Part shown: positions 33,048-43,410 of the stretch, one piece after another | How positions within the stretch are numbered: position 1 is the stretch's first letter | Layout: each line of letters opens with the position of its first letter | Source of the DNA: a virus | Virus record (IMG/VR): IMGVR_UViG_3300025127_000041 | Span: 1 to 58,157 of that record | Direction: 5' to 3' (one strand) | DNA: 58,157 nucleotides | The notes under the pieces: model-generated | Told to the model about the DNA's origin: nothing | The model's input: only the letters and a program-made list of their open reading frames with translations | The model's database searches: none | Program-made: the position numbers and the translations under genes

Positions 33048-34619
33048 ATGTCAGAGAAAAGTTATATAGGTTACAGGGCACAATTAGGACCAGACTGGGG
33101 TAAGTTAACGTCAGAATTTGCACAGGGACTTTTAGATATCAGCGGACGAAGGGCCGCACAGAATATTTATTTCGACAGGGTAACAAAGGAAAATATTGAT
33201 TTTGTAAGAGAGAATGATGAATTTAGCGACCAGACACTTAATGACTTTGTTATGGGTGGAGCTACACAAGGGGTAAATAATCTATATGAAATAAATAAGT
33301 TAGTAAAATCTGGTAAATTAAATCATAATGAATATAGAATGTTTAACAACAGGTCTAACGAATCATTTAAGGCAGTAGCAGATGCAGCTAAAAACATAGA
33401 TGCAAATCTAAAAGAAATGAAGGACAGGCAGTTGATAGACGAGAATGGTATGCCAAAAGGATCTGTCATAGAGGAGAAGATGATGGAGTATCAGGCAGGA
33501 TTCTTAGATCTAAAAAACAGAACTCTATATCAAGACCCAAAGACTGGTCAGTTTTATTACGGTAAGTTAAATAGCGTTACAGGACAGGTAGAAGACCTGC
33601 AAGATCCTCAATCATTACTGAAGCCGATTAATCAAAGAGATAATTATTTTGATGCGTTTGGATTTGTAGAGAAAAGAAGTGATGCTTTAGGCAAGTTCAA
33701 AATAGCTGAGGTCAAGGACGTAGTTACAGGTAAAGACAAAAAAGGAAACGATATAGTTGTAAAAAAATATATAACGGAAGAAGGTAAAGAATTAAACCCA
33801 AGTCTAAATAAAGCCATAGCTGATACTCAGGAATATATATCTAGAGACGAAAGACTGGCATTTCAAACCCTTAAACAGATAGATGGCAGATATGAGCTAT
33901 TCTTTGACGATGATGACTATCGTAATCAGATGGACGAACAGATTGGTATAGAGAACAAGATAAGATATCAGGAAGGTCGTCCGCCAATGTCTGAAGATGA
34001 GTTAATAGATTTTGAGGAGAATCAACGTAGATTTATGGTTCCTTTCGAGCCTAACGCAGCTCAGGTAAGACAGCCCAGATTAAATAGAGAGCAGAATGAT
34101 GTTCTTCTTCAGGGTATAGAGGATATGTATAAATCAAACCTAAGCTATACCAGAATAGATCCTAAACCTACAACAACTAAAAAACCTGGAGGGGACAGGT
34201 CAAGTAAAAATAAGAAAGTCAATTATGATTTGTATGAGAGACTTTACAACGCTATAAAAGAAAAAGATTCAGACACCCTTAATCTTAGAAGTTTAGATAA
34301 AGATTTAAGGTTTGAAGTTTTAGAAGATGAATCTATAAACGTATATGACATGTCTGAAAATCTAGAAGGAGATCCGAAAGACGAATTAGTTTTTGAAAAT
34401 AAATCATTGTCCGATTTATTACAGTATTTCTATGGTAAGTCTGGAGCTACTGGTGGGGTTAAACCAGAGGCAACATACAATGCAGAGAGAGATGCATTCT
34501 ACAAGGCAAACCCAGGAAAAGAAGTTATAGCGATGGAGCAGACGGACGAGGTGATAGAAGAGCAGCAGCCACGTAGAAGTATATTTGATAGAATATTAGG
34601 AAGAAACAACCAAGCGTAA
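33048..34619 (+). CDS. Internal virion/cargo protein, unknown
   Basis: 523 residues, mostly helical and charged, with no signal peptide. The start MSEKSYIGYRAQLGPDWGKL is followed by long helices (LNDFVMGGATQGVNNLYEIN and others). The C-terminus carries PRRSIFDRILGRNNQA. It lies between the ejection-protein candidate and the giant protein, one base from the latter, so a role in the ejected core is likely. Confidence 0.62.
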   Translation: MSEKSYIGYRAQLGPDWGKLTSEFAQGLLDISGRRAAQNIYFDRVTKENIDFVRENDEFSDQTLNDFVMGGATQGVNNLYEINKLVKSGKLNHNEYRMFNNRSNESFKAVADAAKNIDANLKEMKDRQLIDENGMPKGSVIEEKMMEYQAGFLDLKNRTLYQDPKTGQFYYGKLNSVTGQVEDLQDPQSLLKPINQRDNYFDAFGFVEKRSDALGKFKIAEVKDVVTGKDKKGNDIVVKKYITEEGKELNPSLNKAIADTQEYISRDERLAFQTLKQIDGRYELFFDDDDYRNQMDEQIGIENKIRYQEGRPPMSEDELIDFEENQRRFMVPFEPNAAQVRQPRLNREQNDVLLQGIEDMYKSNLSYTRIDPKPTTTKKPGGDRSSKNKKVNYDLYERLYNAIKEKDSDTLNLRSLDKDLRFEVLEDESINVYDMSENLEGDPKDELVFENKSLSDLLQYFYGKSGATGGVKPEATYNAERDAFYKANPGKEVIAMEQTDEVIEEQQPRRSIFDRILGRNNQA

Positions 34620-34620
34620 C

Positions 34621-37600
34621 ATGGCGGAAGATAATCCAATAGAAGGCTTAGATACCACTCAATCGGCATTTCAGCCAGTTGTTGATACAATGAATCAGGA
34701 TATCCTTGAGGATCTTAGTAGAACTACCACTACGACTACGATGTATATATCGGGTGACACATCTCAGTTTAACAAGCCAGAAGAACCAGAGCAATTAGAA
34801 GATCCTTATGGTATACGTGAGGCTGTAAATATATTTAGGGTTAGACAGTCTGATGCTGGAGAGTCGCCATCTGTTGGAGATATAAAAAAATTATTTCCAG
34901 AATCTAGTGCACAAGAAAGGCTACAGATAGAGTCCGCTTACCCAGATCTTTTTAAGGAGGATGCATCTTATAATAAGGTTTTAGATACAGAGTATCAGAA
35001 GGGTATCGAAAAAGGAATGTCTAGCTCACAAATACTAGATGACCTCGTAAAAAAACAAACAGGAACAAAGATAGGATTGATTGCTAGAAGGCCAGACCTG
35101 TTTAACGAGCAGACAATAAAAGAAGAAGAAACCAAGTTACGATTAGACACAAAGGAATTTCAGGAAAAGGAAAACAAAATAAAATCTTTAAAGGACGAGC
35201 GTGAGAACGCAAGTTTCAATAGAAAAAGAGGCATAGATATAGAGCTGGCTAAGTTGGAGGGTGATATAGAGATCTTAAGCAAGATGGCTAAAGATACTGA
35301 CTATAAGAAAGATAAGGCACTCTTTGATCTGGGTAGAAAAATTAGCGTGGATACACAAGACTTGTCAGAGGCAGACCTTGAGTCTATATCTAAAAAACTA
35401 GATCCAAACTATGTTGTACCCATATTAAACAACCCACAAGAGAAGAGTGTGTTTGAGATGACCAACACACTTGTGGGATCAACAGGCGGTCTAGAGATAG
35501 CTGATGATGACTTTATAGAGGTATACAAGAAGGGCAACTATGATCCTGAAAAGCATTCTCAGTACGACGAAAAACTATCTCAGGTAATAAATGGGTTTGT
35601 ATCTGAGGAGCTTCCTGTAGATATACATCAATCGTTCTATGATAGAAACAATATTTCTAAGAATGATTTAGTTCTAAGAAATAAGATGATAATCAGAAAT
35701 GTTCCAGACTTTAATCAGGGTAAGATATACTCGATAGAAGAGATGGAAGAGCTTGAAAAAAGGGCTGAGGAGAACTTAATAAATAATTATGGAGATATTG
35801 AGTTCGATGAATTAAAGATTATACTTGGTGACGACATAACACCTAAAGACGTATACAACAGAAGCCTTAGGTCCAGTATGTATACTAATTCAAAATTAAA
35901 CGATGCGATTGTTGTTGATGATGAAGAAGCAACACTAGAAAATTTACAGACACTGTTCCCTGAGTCGACAAGTTTGTTTAGGTTTGACACCAGAACAGAT
36001 GGAAAGAACTCTATCATTATAAGGACATTTGTAGCTGGAGAAGAGTTAAATTCAACTGAGATAAATTTAGATGAAGAAAACGAACCACTTAGAAAGATAA
36101 GAGACTTCATGTCTGGAGCAATGCCGCCTGCAAACGTGCAGAGAAAGATTATGGAGGTCGCTGATGGACAGGGTGAATTTATAAAAGAAGACGGAAGTAT
36201 AGATAAAGTTAAATTATCACTATACACTACAAAATATCCAGAAATATTTGGAGATGTTGACGCATATACAGCTGATGATTTATTAACTACCTGGGAGAAG
36301 TCTCCGTTTATGATTGACAAAGCTGACATAAGAAGAAACATAAGATACCAGGAATCACTTGTTAATAATTACACTGCAGAAGGAAGAAAGGATGTAGATC
36401 TAGAACAACTTCAATTATTAGATACACAGGCTGCATTGGCTGATCAGATTCATCAAGAAAAATTAATACAGAAAGGGGGCGGTTTAGCTGGTCTTAGCGT
36501 GTACAGTTACCTAGAACCTGTTGCCAGAATTGTAGAATTTTTTGATGATCAGGCAACAAATGTTCAGGGACTTTTTGGTTATGTGGATAGTTTAAGTGAT
36601 GAAGAGTATAAAAGTTTGAGAGCTAAAGGCCTTAGTGATGAAGACATAATAAGAACTGAAAAGGCCTATATAAAGGAAAAGACAGAGGCTAGTCTCAACA
36701 GAATAGTAAGTGGATTTAGCGGGGAGACACAGCAGAGTATAGCGGAGCAAGGTTTTCTTGCTGAAGCTTTTGCTACCGCAATACAATCTTTAACCACAAT
36801 GGCTGTAGGTCTAGGTGCAAAAATACCTACAATAACTGCGTTTGGAATTAGATCTCAGGTATCATTAGAGAATGAGCTTAAAGATACCGATCTGTCTGAC
36901 ACTGAAAAGTTTGCAATAACATTACCTATGGCTGTACTTGAAGGTGTTCTTGAGGAATGGGGGTTACAAAAAATATTTAAACCTGGGGTTACTGCTTCTA
37001 AAAAACTAATACTATCTAAAGCATTACCTAAGATAAAAAAAGGAGCAACTCCTGCACAGATAAAAAAATCTATACAAAGAGCTATTGAAGAGCTTTCAGG
37101 TGGGACGATAGAAAAGATAGGTAGGGCTGGTATTTATGAAGGTATGACAGAGTTTGGACAGACGGCTTCAGAGATAAATCTAAAGACACTTGCAAACAGT
37201 ATAAGCGAAAAAGATTTATTTAAGGACGTCCCTAACATGTTTACTCCTGAAGGTTTTATAGATGGAGTAAATCAAATAGGTAAAGCTACCGCTATGGGAT
37301 TTGTTGTGGGTTCTGGAATAAACACAGCCTCACAAGCAAAAAGTCTAGCTAATGGATTTAAAAAGTCAGACAACGATGTATCTATGGATGAAGCCTTTGA
37401 TATGATCACAAGCAATGATAGACGTGAAATATTTTTTGACAGGCTAGACCTAAGAGTACTGGCTGGGGAAATAACAGATGTTGATGCTAGAACCATAAAA
37501 GAAAATATTGATAAGGCTTACCCTTTAATGATGCAGATACCTGCTACATTTAGTAGTAATCAAAAAGAAGAAGCATACAACTTACTACTTGAAAAGCAGG

Positions 37601-40600
37601 AGCTAGAACAAGAGGTTAAAGATAAAAACAAAAACCTTGTGGTCGAACAGACCGAAAGAATAAATGAGATAGATAGACAGTTAGAATTAATAAGTAAAGG
37701 AGAATTAAAAGATGCCGTTCAAGAGTCAGAAACAAAGGAGGAAGTGTTACCAGATGAACAGCCCGAAATGGGACTGCAAGATGTGGGACAAGGAGACACC
37801 CAAGAACAAGAAGCTACCGAAGTACAGCAAAAAGAATTAGTAGATGATGATGTAGTCACGGAAGAGTATGTCAAAGAGTTAGAGGATATAAAGCAAAGTG
37901 ATCCTGAACAATACTGGAGTGTAGACAGTGTAAGCTTGGAAGATGCCAAGGAAGGTACGGTTATATCGGTAGAGGGAGGAAAGGGTATTGTCGGTCCTGA
38001 CGGTGACATAAAAGGTGTATTCAAATCTAAAGATTCTAAAGCTGAAAAGGTGGCAGATAAGATCTTGGAGGAAGCTGTTAAAAATGGGGGTACTAAGTTA
38101 GATAACTTTGACAACTATCTGACTCGTATATATAAACGAAATGGATTTAGGGTTGCAAGTAGAACACCCTTTAATGAGGAGTTTGCTCCTGATGGATGGA
38201 ACAAAGAAAAACATGGAACTCCCGACGTGGTTGCGATGGTTTACGATCCTGAATCTAAGTTGGATATAGAGGAAAAAACATTTGATAATCCTGAAACTGG
38301 GTATGATGAAATGATCGCATACAGAGATTCATTTATTGAAGCTCCCGCAGCAGAGCAGGTTACTGAAGATGTGGTAGAAGACATAACTCCTGAGTTTGCA
38401 GAAAATATAAAAAACATAGAGAAGCAGGCGGAAAACGCTAGAAGGGCTATATCTAAAGTATTGCCAGGTGTAGAGATAATCACACACTCTACAGAGGAAT
38501 CATACAGGAAGGCCACTGGTGAGACGGACAGTAAGAAGCAGGCCACTCGTGGTGAGTATAACCCTAATACAAAGACTATACACATCAATCAATCTAAAGC
38601 TAACAACAGAACGGTAGGTCACGAGGTATTTCATGCCGTGCTTTTAGAGAAGGTTAAAACAGATAACGCAGCAAAGGATCTTACAGATCGTATGATAAAG
38701 TCTGTTTCTAAAAACCTTGAGGGCATGCCTGAGGTCAAGGAGGCCTTGGATGAATTTGCTGCCAACTATGACCAGAACATACAGAACGAGGAAAAGCTCG
38801 CAGAGCTGGTAGGTATACTGGCAGGTAACTATGCACAGATGAACAAACCTAGTCAAAGTCTGATTAAGAGGTTTCTAGATCGACTGGCCAAGATGTTTGG
38901 ACTGAAGCCATTCACTGACGGTGAGGTGGTCGATGTTCTAAATGCAATAGCTGGTAAGGTTGCACTCGGTGAGGAGATCAGTGATGTGGACCTAAAGGTT
39001 ATTCCTTCACCAACCGATTCAAAAGGAAATTTAAAAACGCCATCAAAAAAATCACAGAATAATCTTAAGAAGAGAAAACAAAATATAATAGATGGAGTTA
39101 AGGATCAAGTTGTATCTGGAGAAATTGTTAGCACATCTTTACCAAATAAAGATGATGTTCATTCTAGTAAAGAATATGTAGTAGGTATATCTTCACTTGA
39201 AAAAATAGCTAATACAGATAAAAGAGCTAAGGATCAATATATTAAGATTGCTAAAGAGGCAGCTTCATACGGAATATCTAAAACTAAAGATGTAAATAAT
39301 TTTGAAGATGCTAAGAAAGTTATATCTGAGTTTAAGCAAGTTGTGAAGTCAAATTTAAAATGGCTTCATGACTCAGTAGATAAAGATGTTAGAGATATAT
39401 CTAAGTTATGGTATGACGGAGCTAATAAAATATCTAATGATTTAGCAAATGAATATGGGTATACAACAGAGCAAGTTTCTGGAGTAATGGCTGTACTAAG
39501 TCCTCAGATGGACTGGTTTAGAAATTTATCTTTAGGAGAAAGAGTTATTGATATATATAAAAATAATCAAGACTCATTGTTTGATGATAAAATGATAGAA
39601 TTCGTTGAAACAAAAACAACTGGTACTGGTAAAAATAAAAAACCTCTTTTTAAAAATAAAGAAGAAATAATATCAAGAGTAAAAAATAAAAAATTATCCG
39701 AACTAAATGCTAAAGATCAATCATATTTTATAAGAGTTTATGATGAAGTATATAATTCTAGAAACTATAATAACATAACTCCTAACGGAGAAATAAATGG
39801 ACTTGTTAGAACTAAAAGTGGTAACCCTGGTAAGGTTGGCTGGGGAGATTTTTCTACTATTGAAAAAGCTATATCTATACTGAATGATGGATCAGTAAAA
39901 AACATTTCTACAAATTTAGGTAATCAACATAAAGTAAGAAATTTCTTTAATAACATATCAAATCCTAATGATAAAAATGCAGTTACTATTGATACTCATG
40001 CTGTTGCAGCTGCATTATTAAAACCTTTATCAGGTAAATCAAAACAAGTAACTTATAATTTTGGAGGTGCATCAGCTGTATCTACTGGTATGACTGGAAC
40101 ATATCCCGTCTATGCAGATGCTTATAGAGAATTAGCTAATGAATTAGGTATTCTTCCTAGAGAAGTTCAAAGTATAACATGGGAAGCGGGTAGAGGTTTG
40201 TTTAAGGCTGTATTTAAATCTAACAAAAGCAATGAAGAAAAAATAAATAATGTTTGGAATCAATATGAGTCTGGAAGTATATCATTAAAACAAGCTCAAT
40301 CAAAAATAGACAAGTTAGCAGGAGGTATAAGCACGCCTGTATGGTATGAATATTTAGCTGATGAGAATGTTGAATCACTAGATAAAAACTCAGCAGCTTT
40401 AGATCAAGCGGCTTTAGACGAAGAGGTATCTATAGATGATCAGGTCACAACCCCATCCAAGCGTAAGCAGAAGGACGAAGGTCCTGTAGAGCCAAGGATT
40501 GACATCAGAAATCTGAAGAAGAAGTCTGATAAGAAGATCAAGGAGATAAACAAGGGTAAGGGCCCGATACTTAGAAGACTAAGAAGATCACTGTTCGACA

Positions 40601-43410
40601 GACAGAACGACATAAAGAGAGTCATAAAGGACTTTGTACCTAACCCTAAAAAGGTAAGTAAGATCATAAACAGGATAGTAACAAAGGCTGGTGCGTCTGG
40701 ATACGCAAACGAACTATTCAAACAACAGGACAAAAAAATATTTGGAGGTTTAGAAGCAGACCAGATAGAAAACCTTGAACTCATAATATACGCAAGACGT
40801 ATAGTTGCAATCAATGAAAACAGACGTGAAAGAGGGATGAATCCATACAAAGGTATGGATGGACTTAATGAACAGGATGCTCTTCAAAACTTAGAAAAGT
40901 TTGAGAAGGATCTAGGCAAAAAAGAGTTTGATGATTTATCAAAAAGAGCAGACGAATACTTTGAGGCATTCAAGAATAATCTTAAGATGCTTAGAGATTC
41001 TGGACGTATAACAGAAGAGACTTATGAAAACCTTAAGGATGTGGAGTACTCTCCTATAAAGACTCTAAAGTATATCATACCTCAGGACACAATGACTGAC
41101 GAGGATATAAATAATGCTGTGTCTACACTTGGTGTAAATAAGAAGGATATAATGAAGCTTTCAGACATGAACGAGAATGAAATACTATTCGATGCAAGAT
41201 TCCTTCTTATGATGAATACTAATATAGTTGTAAGAAGATCATTTGAAAATAAAATGCTGAATGAGTTTGCTCAAGGATATGAATCAATAGACAAGGAAGG
41301 CAAGAAAGCTCTATCAGACTTTATAATTGAGGGTCCTGTAAAGAAGGTACCTCCTGGTTTCAGAAAGGTTGAATACTTTCAAGATGGTGTTAAGAATGAG
41401 ATGGTTATGAGGGAGGATTATGCTAGGCAGCTTTTAGACATCAAGAATCAAAATAATTTTCTAAAAGGTTTTGGAACGATAAGTGGTTCAAATATACTTA
41501 GGTTCTTTGCGACAGGTGGTAACCCATTGTTTATAATCGGTAACACTGCAGTTGACTTCGCAAACATAGCATTCTTTTCAGACGTATATTCATCCATAAA
41601 ACCACTTGCAACAGTTCAGTTGGCATATGATTTTGTAAAAAACTTTTTAAGAAAAACTGGAAGTACAAATAATTACAACAAAATTAAGATGGAGTTTATG
41701 GAGCACGGAGGTGCTATGGACTACCTATCTACAGACGGTCTTAGAATGGTTCAGGAAATGAGGCTAAAAAATAGAATACTTAACAAATTTCAAAAAGGTT
41801 TAGCCGCATATGCTAGATTTATGTCATACCTTGGAGAGACTGGTGAGATGTCATTCAGATTAGCTGTATATGAAAGGGTTAAGAATGCAGAGATTAAGAA
41901 GTTCGAGAAAAAAAATGATAGATCTCCAAATCAGCAGGAGATGGATGACATAATGTTTGAGGCAGCTGCACAGTCCAGAGAGACTATTGACTTCTCACAG
42001 GGAGGTACCTGGGTTAAGCAGATGGATCAGGCACTGCCATACTTTAACGCTGCAATGCAAGGTCTTAGAAGACCGTTGGATTTTGCAAGAAAAAACCCTG
42101 TGGGGTTCACGTCAAATGTGATTCAATATGCGGTAATGGCTGCAGGTATGACTGCGACTTCATTAGGAACACTTTTAAGATCAATTGGAGACGATGAGGA
42201 GGAAAAGAAAAAGTTGCAGGATATATTGGATTCAATATCTGAATATGAAAAGGCTAACTACCATATAATATTTACAGGAAATAAGGATAAGGATGGTAAC
42301 TATCAATATGTAAGAATTAAAAAACTTCCACTAATATCAATACTTGGAACAGCTACGGAGCAGTACACAACAAAGTATCTTTTGAAGTCTCAAGGCATTG
42401 ATTATGAAATAGATGAAAGTTCAATTAAAAAGGCTATTGAGCTGTCTGCACCATTAGATATAGTTGGACCTATTACAGGAGACGAGTCTGTGGGTCAGGC
42501 AATTGGAGGTATTGTAAAAAGAAACCCACTTGCTGCAGCTTGGCTTACATACACATACAACGAGGATACATTTACAGGTGAGAAGGTGTTTTATGAACCT
42601 AGAGACAAAAAAATCAAGCCATATGCAGAGGGTCTTTACGATGAAAGAGTTAATGATATATACAAGATAGTTGCACCTGCACTTGATATGTCTCCAAAAA
42701 GAGCCCAGGCGGCTGTAGAAAAACTTATAACAAGTGAAAGCACGAATCCTAGTATATCTATATTTTACGCTCTTACAAACGGATTATTTGATACAGAAGC
42801 AGATGCCTTCAAAGAAAACGCTGATACATTTAATAACGGCATGGGGCATTTTCTTGATGTGGTCAGTAAAAAAATGGTTAGGCATACCAATCCAAACCTA
42901 TTGAGATATAAAGATAAGGATAAAACAGATGAGCTTGAGGAAAGAATAGACACAGATAAATACCTTCAAGATATAAAAATAAAAAAAGAAATAGATAAAA
43001 ATATAAATACAAAAATATTACTAGAAGGAAAATCCAGAACGGATAAATATAAAACAGAATATAAAAAAGTGGATGATTTGCTTGATCGTTACAAACTTAC
43101 AACAAATGAAAAGAAAAAATATCAATCTTATGCTAAGACAAAAGATCTAAAAGGTAAAGAGGTATTTAAAGAGCTTAGAGATATTATTTATGAAAAATCT
43201 CCAGAGATGATAGCGGCAAGATTGTATAAAAGGTATGGTAATAATCTAGATGAGGATGAGAGAAAAGAATTAAGTAAAGCATTTAAGATCTCAAAAGTAA
43301 ATGATATTATATACAAAAAAGGTTATCAGTTATTTTACAAAAAGTATTACCTAAATAAGTCTCAAAAAGAGATAGATAAGTTTGAAGAATCTTTCGGTAA
43401 GATACGATAA
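34621..43410 (+). CDS. Giant polyvalent virion protein with metallopeptidase motif
   Basis: 2929 residues. From N to C: charged helical region (1-640); hydrophobic segment (about 710-740, LAEAFATAIQSLTTMAVGLG); acidic Glu-rich linker (about 1025-1075); a polyvalent-protein block at about 1095-1240 (IYKRNGFRVASRTPFNEEF, PDVVAMVYDP); zinc-peptidase motif HEVFH at 1334-1338; an AT-rich insert at about 1460-1935 with VMAVLSPQMDW and VTIDTHAVAAAL; then an LPD38-like tail (about 2290-2530) with ATGGNPLFIIGNTAVDFANI and ETIDFSQGG. Such giants are probably ejected with the DNA and act in the host early. Largest gene, 15 % of the genome. Confidence 0.82.
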   Translation: MAEDNPIEGLDTTQSAFQPVVDTMNQDILEDLSRTTTTTTMYISGDTSQFNKPEEPEQLEDPYGIREAVNIFRVRQSDAGESPSVGDIKKLFPESSAQERLQIESAYPDLFKEDASYNKVLDTEYQKGIEKGMSSSQILDDLVKKQTGTKIGLIARRPDLFNEQTIKEEETKLRLDTKEFQEKENKIKSLKDERENASFNRKRGIDIELAKLEGDIEILSKMAKDTDYKKDKALFDLGRKISVDTQDLSEADLESISKKLDPNYVVPILNNPQEKSVFEMTNTLVGSTGGLEIADDDFIEVYKKGNYDPEKHSQYDEKLSQVINGFVSEELPVDIHQSFYDRNNISKNDLVLRNKMIIRNVPDFNQGKIYSIEEMEELEKRAEENLINNYGDIEFDELKIILGDDITPKDVYNRSLRSSMYTNSKLNDAIVVDDEEATLENLQTLFPESTSLFRFDTRTDGKNSIIIRTFVAGEELNSTEINLDEENEPLRKIRDFMSGAMPPANVQRKIMEVADGQGEFIKEDGSIDKVKLSLYTTKYPEIFGDVDAYTADDLLTTWEKSPFMIDKADIRRNIRYQESLVNNYTAEGRKDVDLEQLQLLDTQAALADQIHQEKLIQKGGGLAGLSVYSYLEPVARIVEFFDDQATNVQGLFGYVDSLSDEEYKSLRAKGLSDEDIIRTEKAYIKEKTEASLNRIVSGFSGETQQSIAEQGFLAEAFATAIQSLTTMAVGLGAKIPTITAFGIRSQVSLENELKDTDLSDTEKFAITLPMAVLEGVLEEWGLQKIFKPGVTASKKLILSKALPKIKKGATPAQIKKSIQRAIEELSGGTIEKIGRAGIYEGMTEFGQTASEINLKTLANSISEKDLFKDVPNMFTPEGFIDGVNQIGKATAMGFVVGSGINTASQAKSLANGFKKSDNDVSMDEAFDMITSNDRREIFFDRLDLRVLAGEITDVDARTIKENIDKAYPLMMQIPATFSSNQKEEAYNLLLEKQELEQEVKDKNKNLVVEQTERINEIDRQLELISKGELKDAVQESETKEEVLPDEQPEMGLQDVGQGDTQEQEATEVQQKELVDDDVVTEEYVKELEDIKQSDPEQYWSVDSVSLEDAKEGTVISVEGGKGIVGPDGDIKGVFKSKDSKAEKVADKILEEAVKNGGTKLDNFDNYLTRIYKRNGFRVASRTPFNEEFAPDGWNKEKHGTPDVVAMVYDPESKLDIEEKTFDNPETGYDEMIAYRDSFIEAPAAEQVTEDVVEDITPEFAENIKNIEKQAENARRAISKVLPGVEIITHSTEESYRKATGETDSKKQATRGEYNPNTKTIHINQSKANNRTVGHEVFHAVLLEKVKTDNAAKDLTDRMIKSVSKNLEGMPEVKEALDEFAANYDQNIQNEEKLAELVGILAGNYAQMNKPSQSLIKRFLDRLAKMFGLKPFTDGEVVDVLNAIAGKVALGEEISDVDLKVIPSPTDSKGNLKTPSKKSQNNLKKRKQNIIDGVKDQVVSGEIVSTSLPNKDDVHSSKEYVVGISSLEKIANTDKRAKDQYIKIAKEAASYGISKTKDVNNFEDAKKVISEFKQVVKSNLKWLHDSVDKDVRDISKLWYDGANKISNDLANEYGYTTEQVSGVMAVLSPQMDWFRNLSLGERVIDIYKNNQDSLFDDKMIEFVETKTTGTGKNKKPLFKNKEEIISRVKNKKLSELNAKDQSYFIRVYDEVYNSRNYNNITPNGEINGLVRTKSGNPGKVGWGDFSTIEKAISILNDGSVKNISTNLGNQHKVRNFFNNISNPNDKNAVTIDTHAVAAALLKPLSGKSKQVTYNFGGASAVSTGMTGTYPVYADAYRELANELGILPREVQSITWEAGRGLFKAVFKSNKSNEEKINNVWNQYESGSISLKQAQSKIDKLAGGISTPVWYEYLADENVESLDKNSAALDQAALDEEVSIDDQVTTPSKRKQKDEGPVEPRIDIRNLKKKSDKKIKEINKGKGPILRRLRRSLFDRQNDIKRVIKDFVPNPKKVSKIINRIVTKAGASGYANELFKQQDKKIFGGLEADQIENLELIIYARRIVAINENRRERGMNPYKGMDGLNEQDALQNLEKFEKDLGKKEFDDLSKRADEYFEAFKNNLKMLRDSGRITEETYENLKDVEYSPIKTLKYIIPQDTMTDEDINNAVSTLGVNKKDIMKLSDMNENEILFDARFLLMMNTNIVVRRSFENKMLNEFAQGYESIDKEGKKALSDFIIEGPVKKVPPGFRKVEYFQDGVKNEMVMREDYARQLLDIKNQNNFLKGFGTISGSNILRFFATGGNPLFIIGNTAVDFANIAFFSDVYSSIKPLATVQLAYDFVKNFLRKTGSTNNYNKIKMEFMEHGGAMDYLSTDGLRMVQEMRLKNRILNKFQKGLAAYARFMSYLGETGEMSFRLAVYERVKNAEIKKFEKKNDRSPNQQEMDDIMFEAAAQSRETIDFSQGGTWVKQMDQALPYFNAAMQGLRRPLDFARKNPVGFTSNVIQYAVMAAGMTATSLGTLLRSIGDDEEEKKKLQDILDSISEYEKANYHIIFTGNKDKDGNYQYVRIKKLPLISILGTATEQYTTKYLLKSQGIDYEIDESSIKKAIELSAPLDIVGPITGDESVGQAIGGIVKRNPLAAAWLTYTYNEDTFTGEKVFYEPRDKKIKPYAEGLYDERVNDIYKIVAPALDMSPKRAQAAVEKLITSESTNPSISIFYALTNGLFDTEADAFKENADTFNNGMGHFLDVVSKKMVRHTNPNLLRYKDKDKTDELEERIDTDKYLQDIKIKKEIDKNINTKILLEGKSRTDKYKTEYKKVDDLLDRYKLTTNEKKKYQSYAKTKDLKGKEVFKELRDIIYEKSPEMIAARLYKRYGNNLDEDERKELSKAFKISKVNDIIYKKGYQLFYKKYYLNKSQKEIDKFEESFGKIR
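39000..40435 (+). other. AT-rich inserted domain inside the giant protein gene
   Basis: GC content drops abruptly: 14 of 60 bases in 39601-39660, against 29 of 60 in 38761-38820 and 22 of 60 in 40501-40560. Codons become A/T-ending (AAA, AAT, TTA, TCT). The encoded stretch (residues about 1460-1935) has motifs of its own (AVLSPQMDWFRN, KVRNFFNNI, VTIDTHAVAAAL). The boundaries are sharp and in frame, pointing to recent acquisition of a whole domain. Confidence 0.75.

Noticed and set aside
35787-41000. Several minus-strand frames opposite the giant gene and groEL (for example 35787-36341, 37719-38114, 40440-40850, 2654-3034)
   Set aside because: Ser/Leu/Ile-rich shadow translations of a single well-supported long gene.
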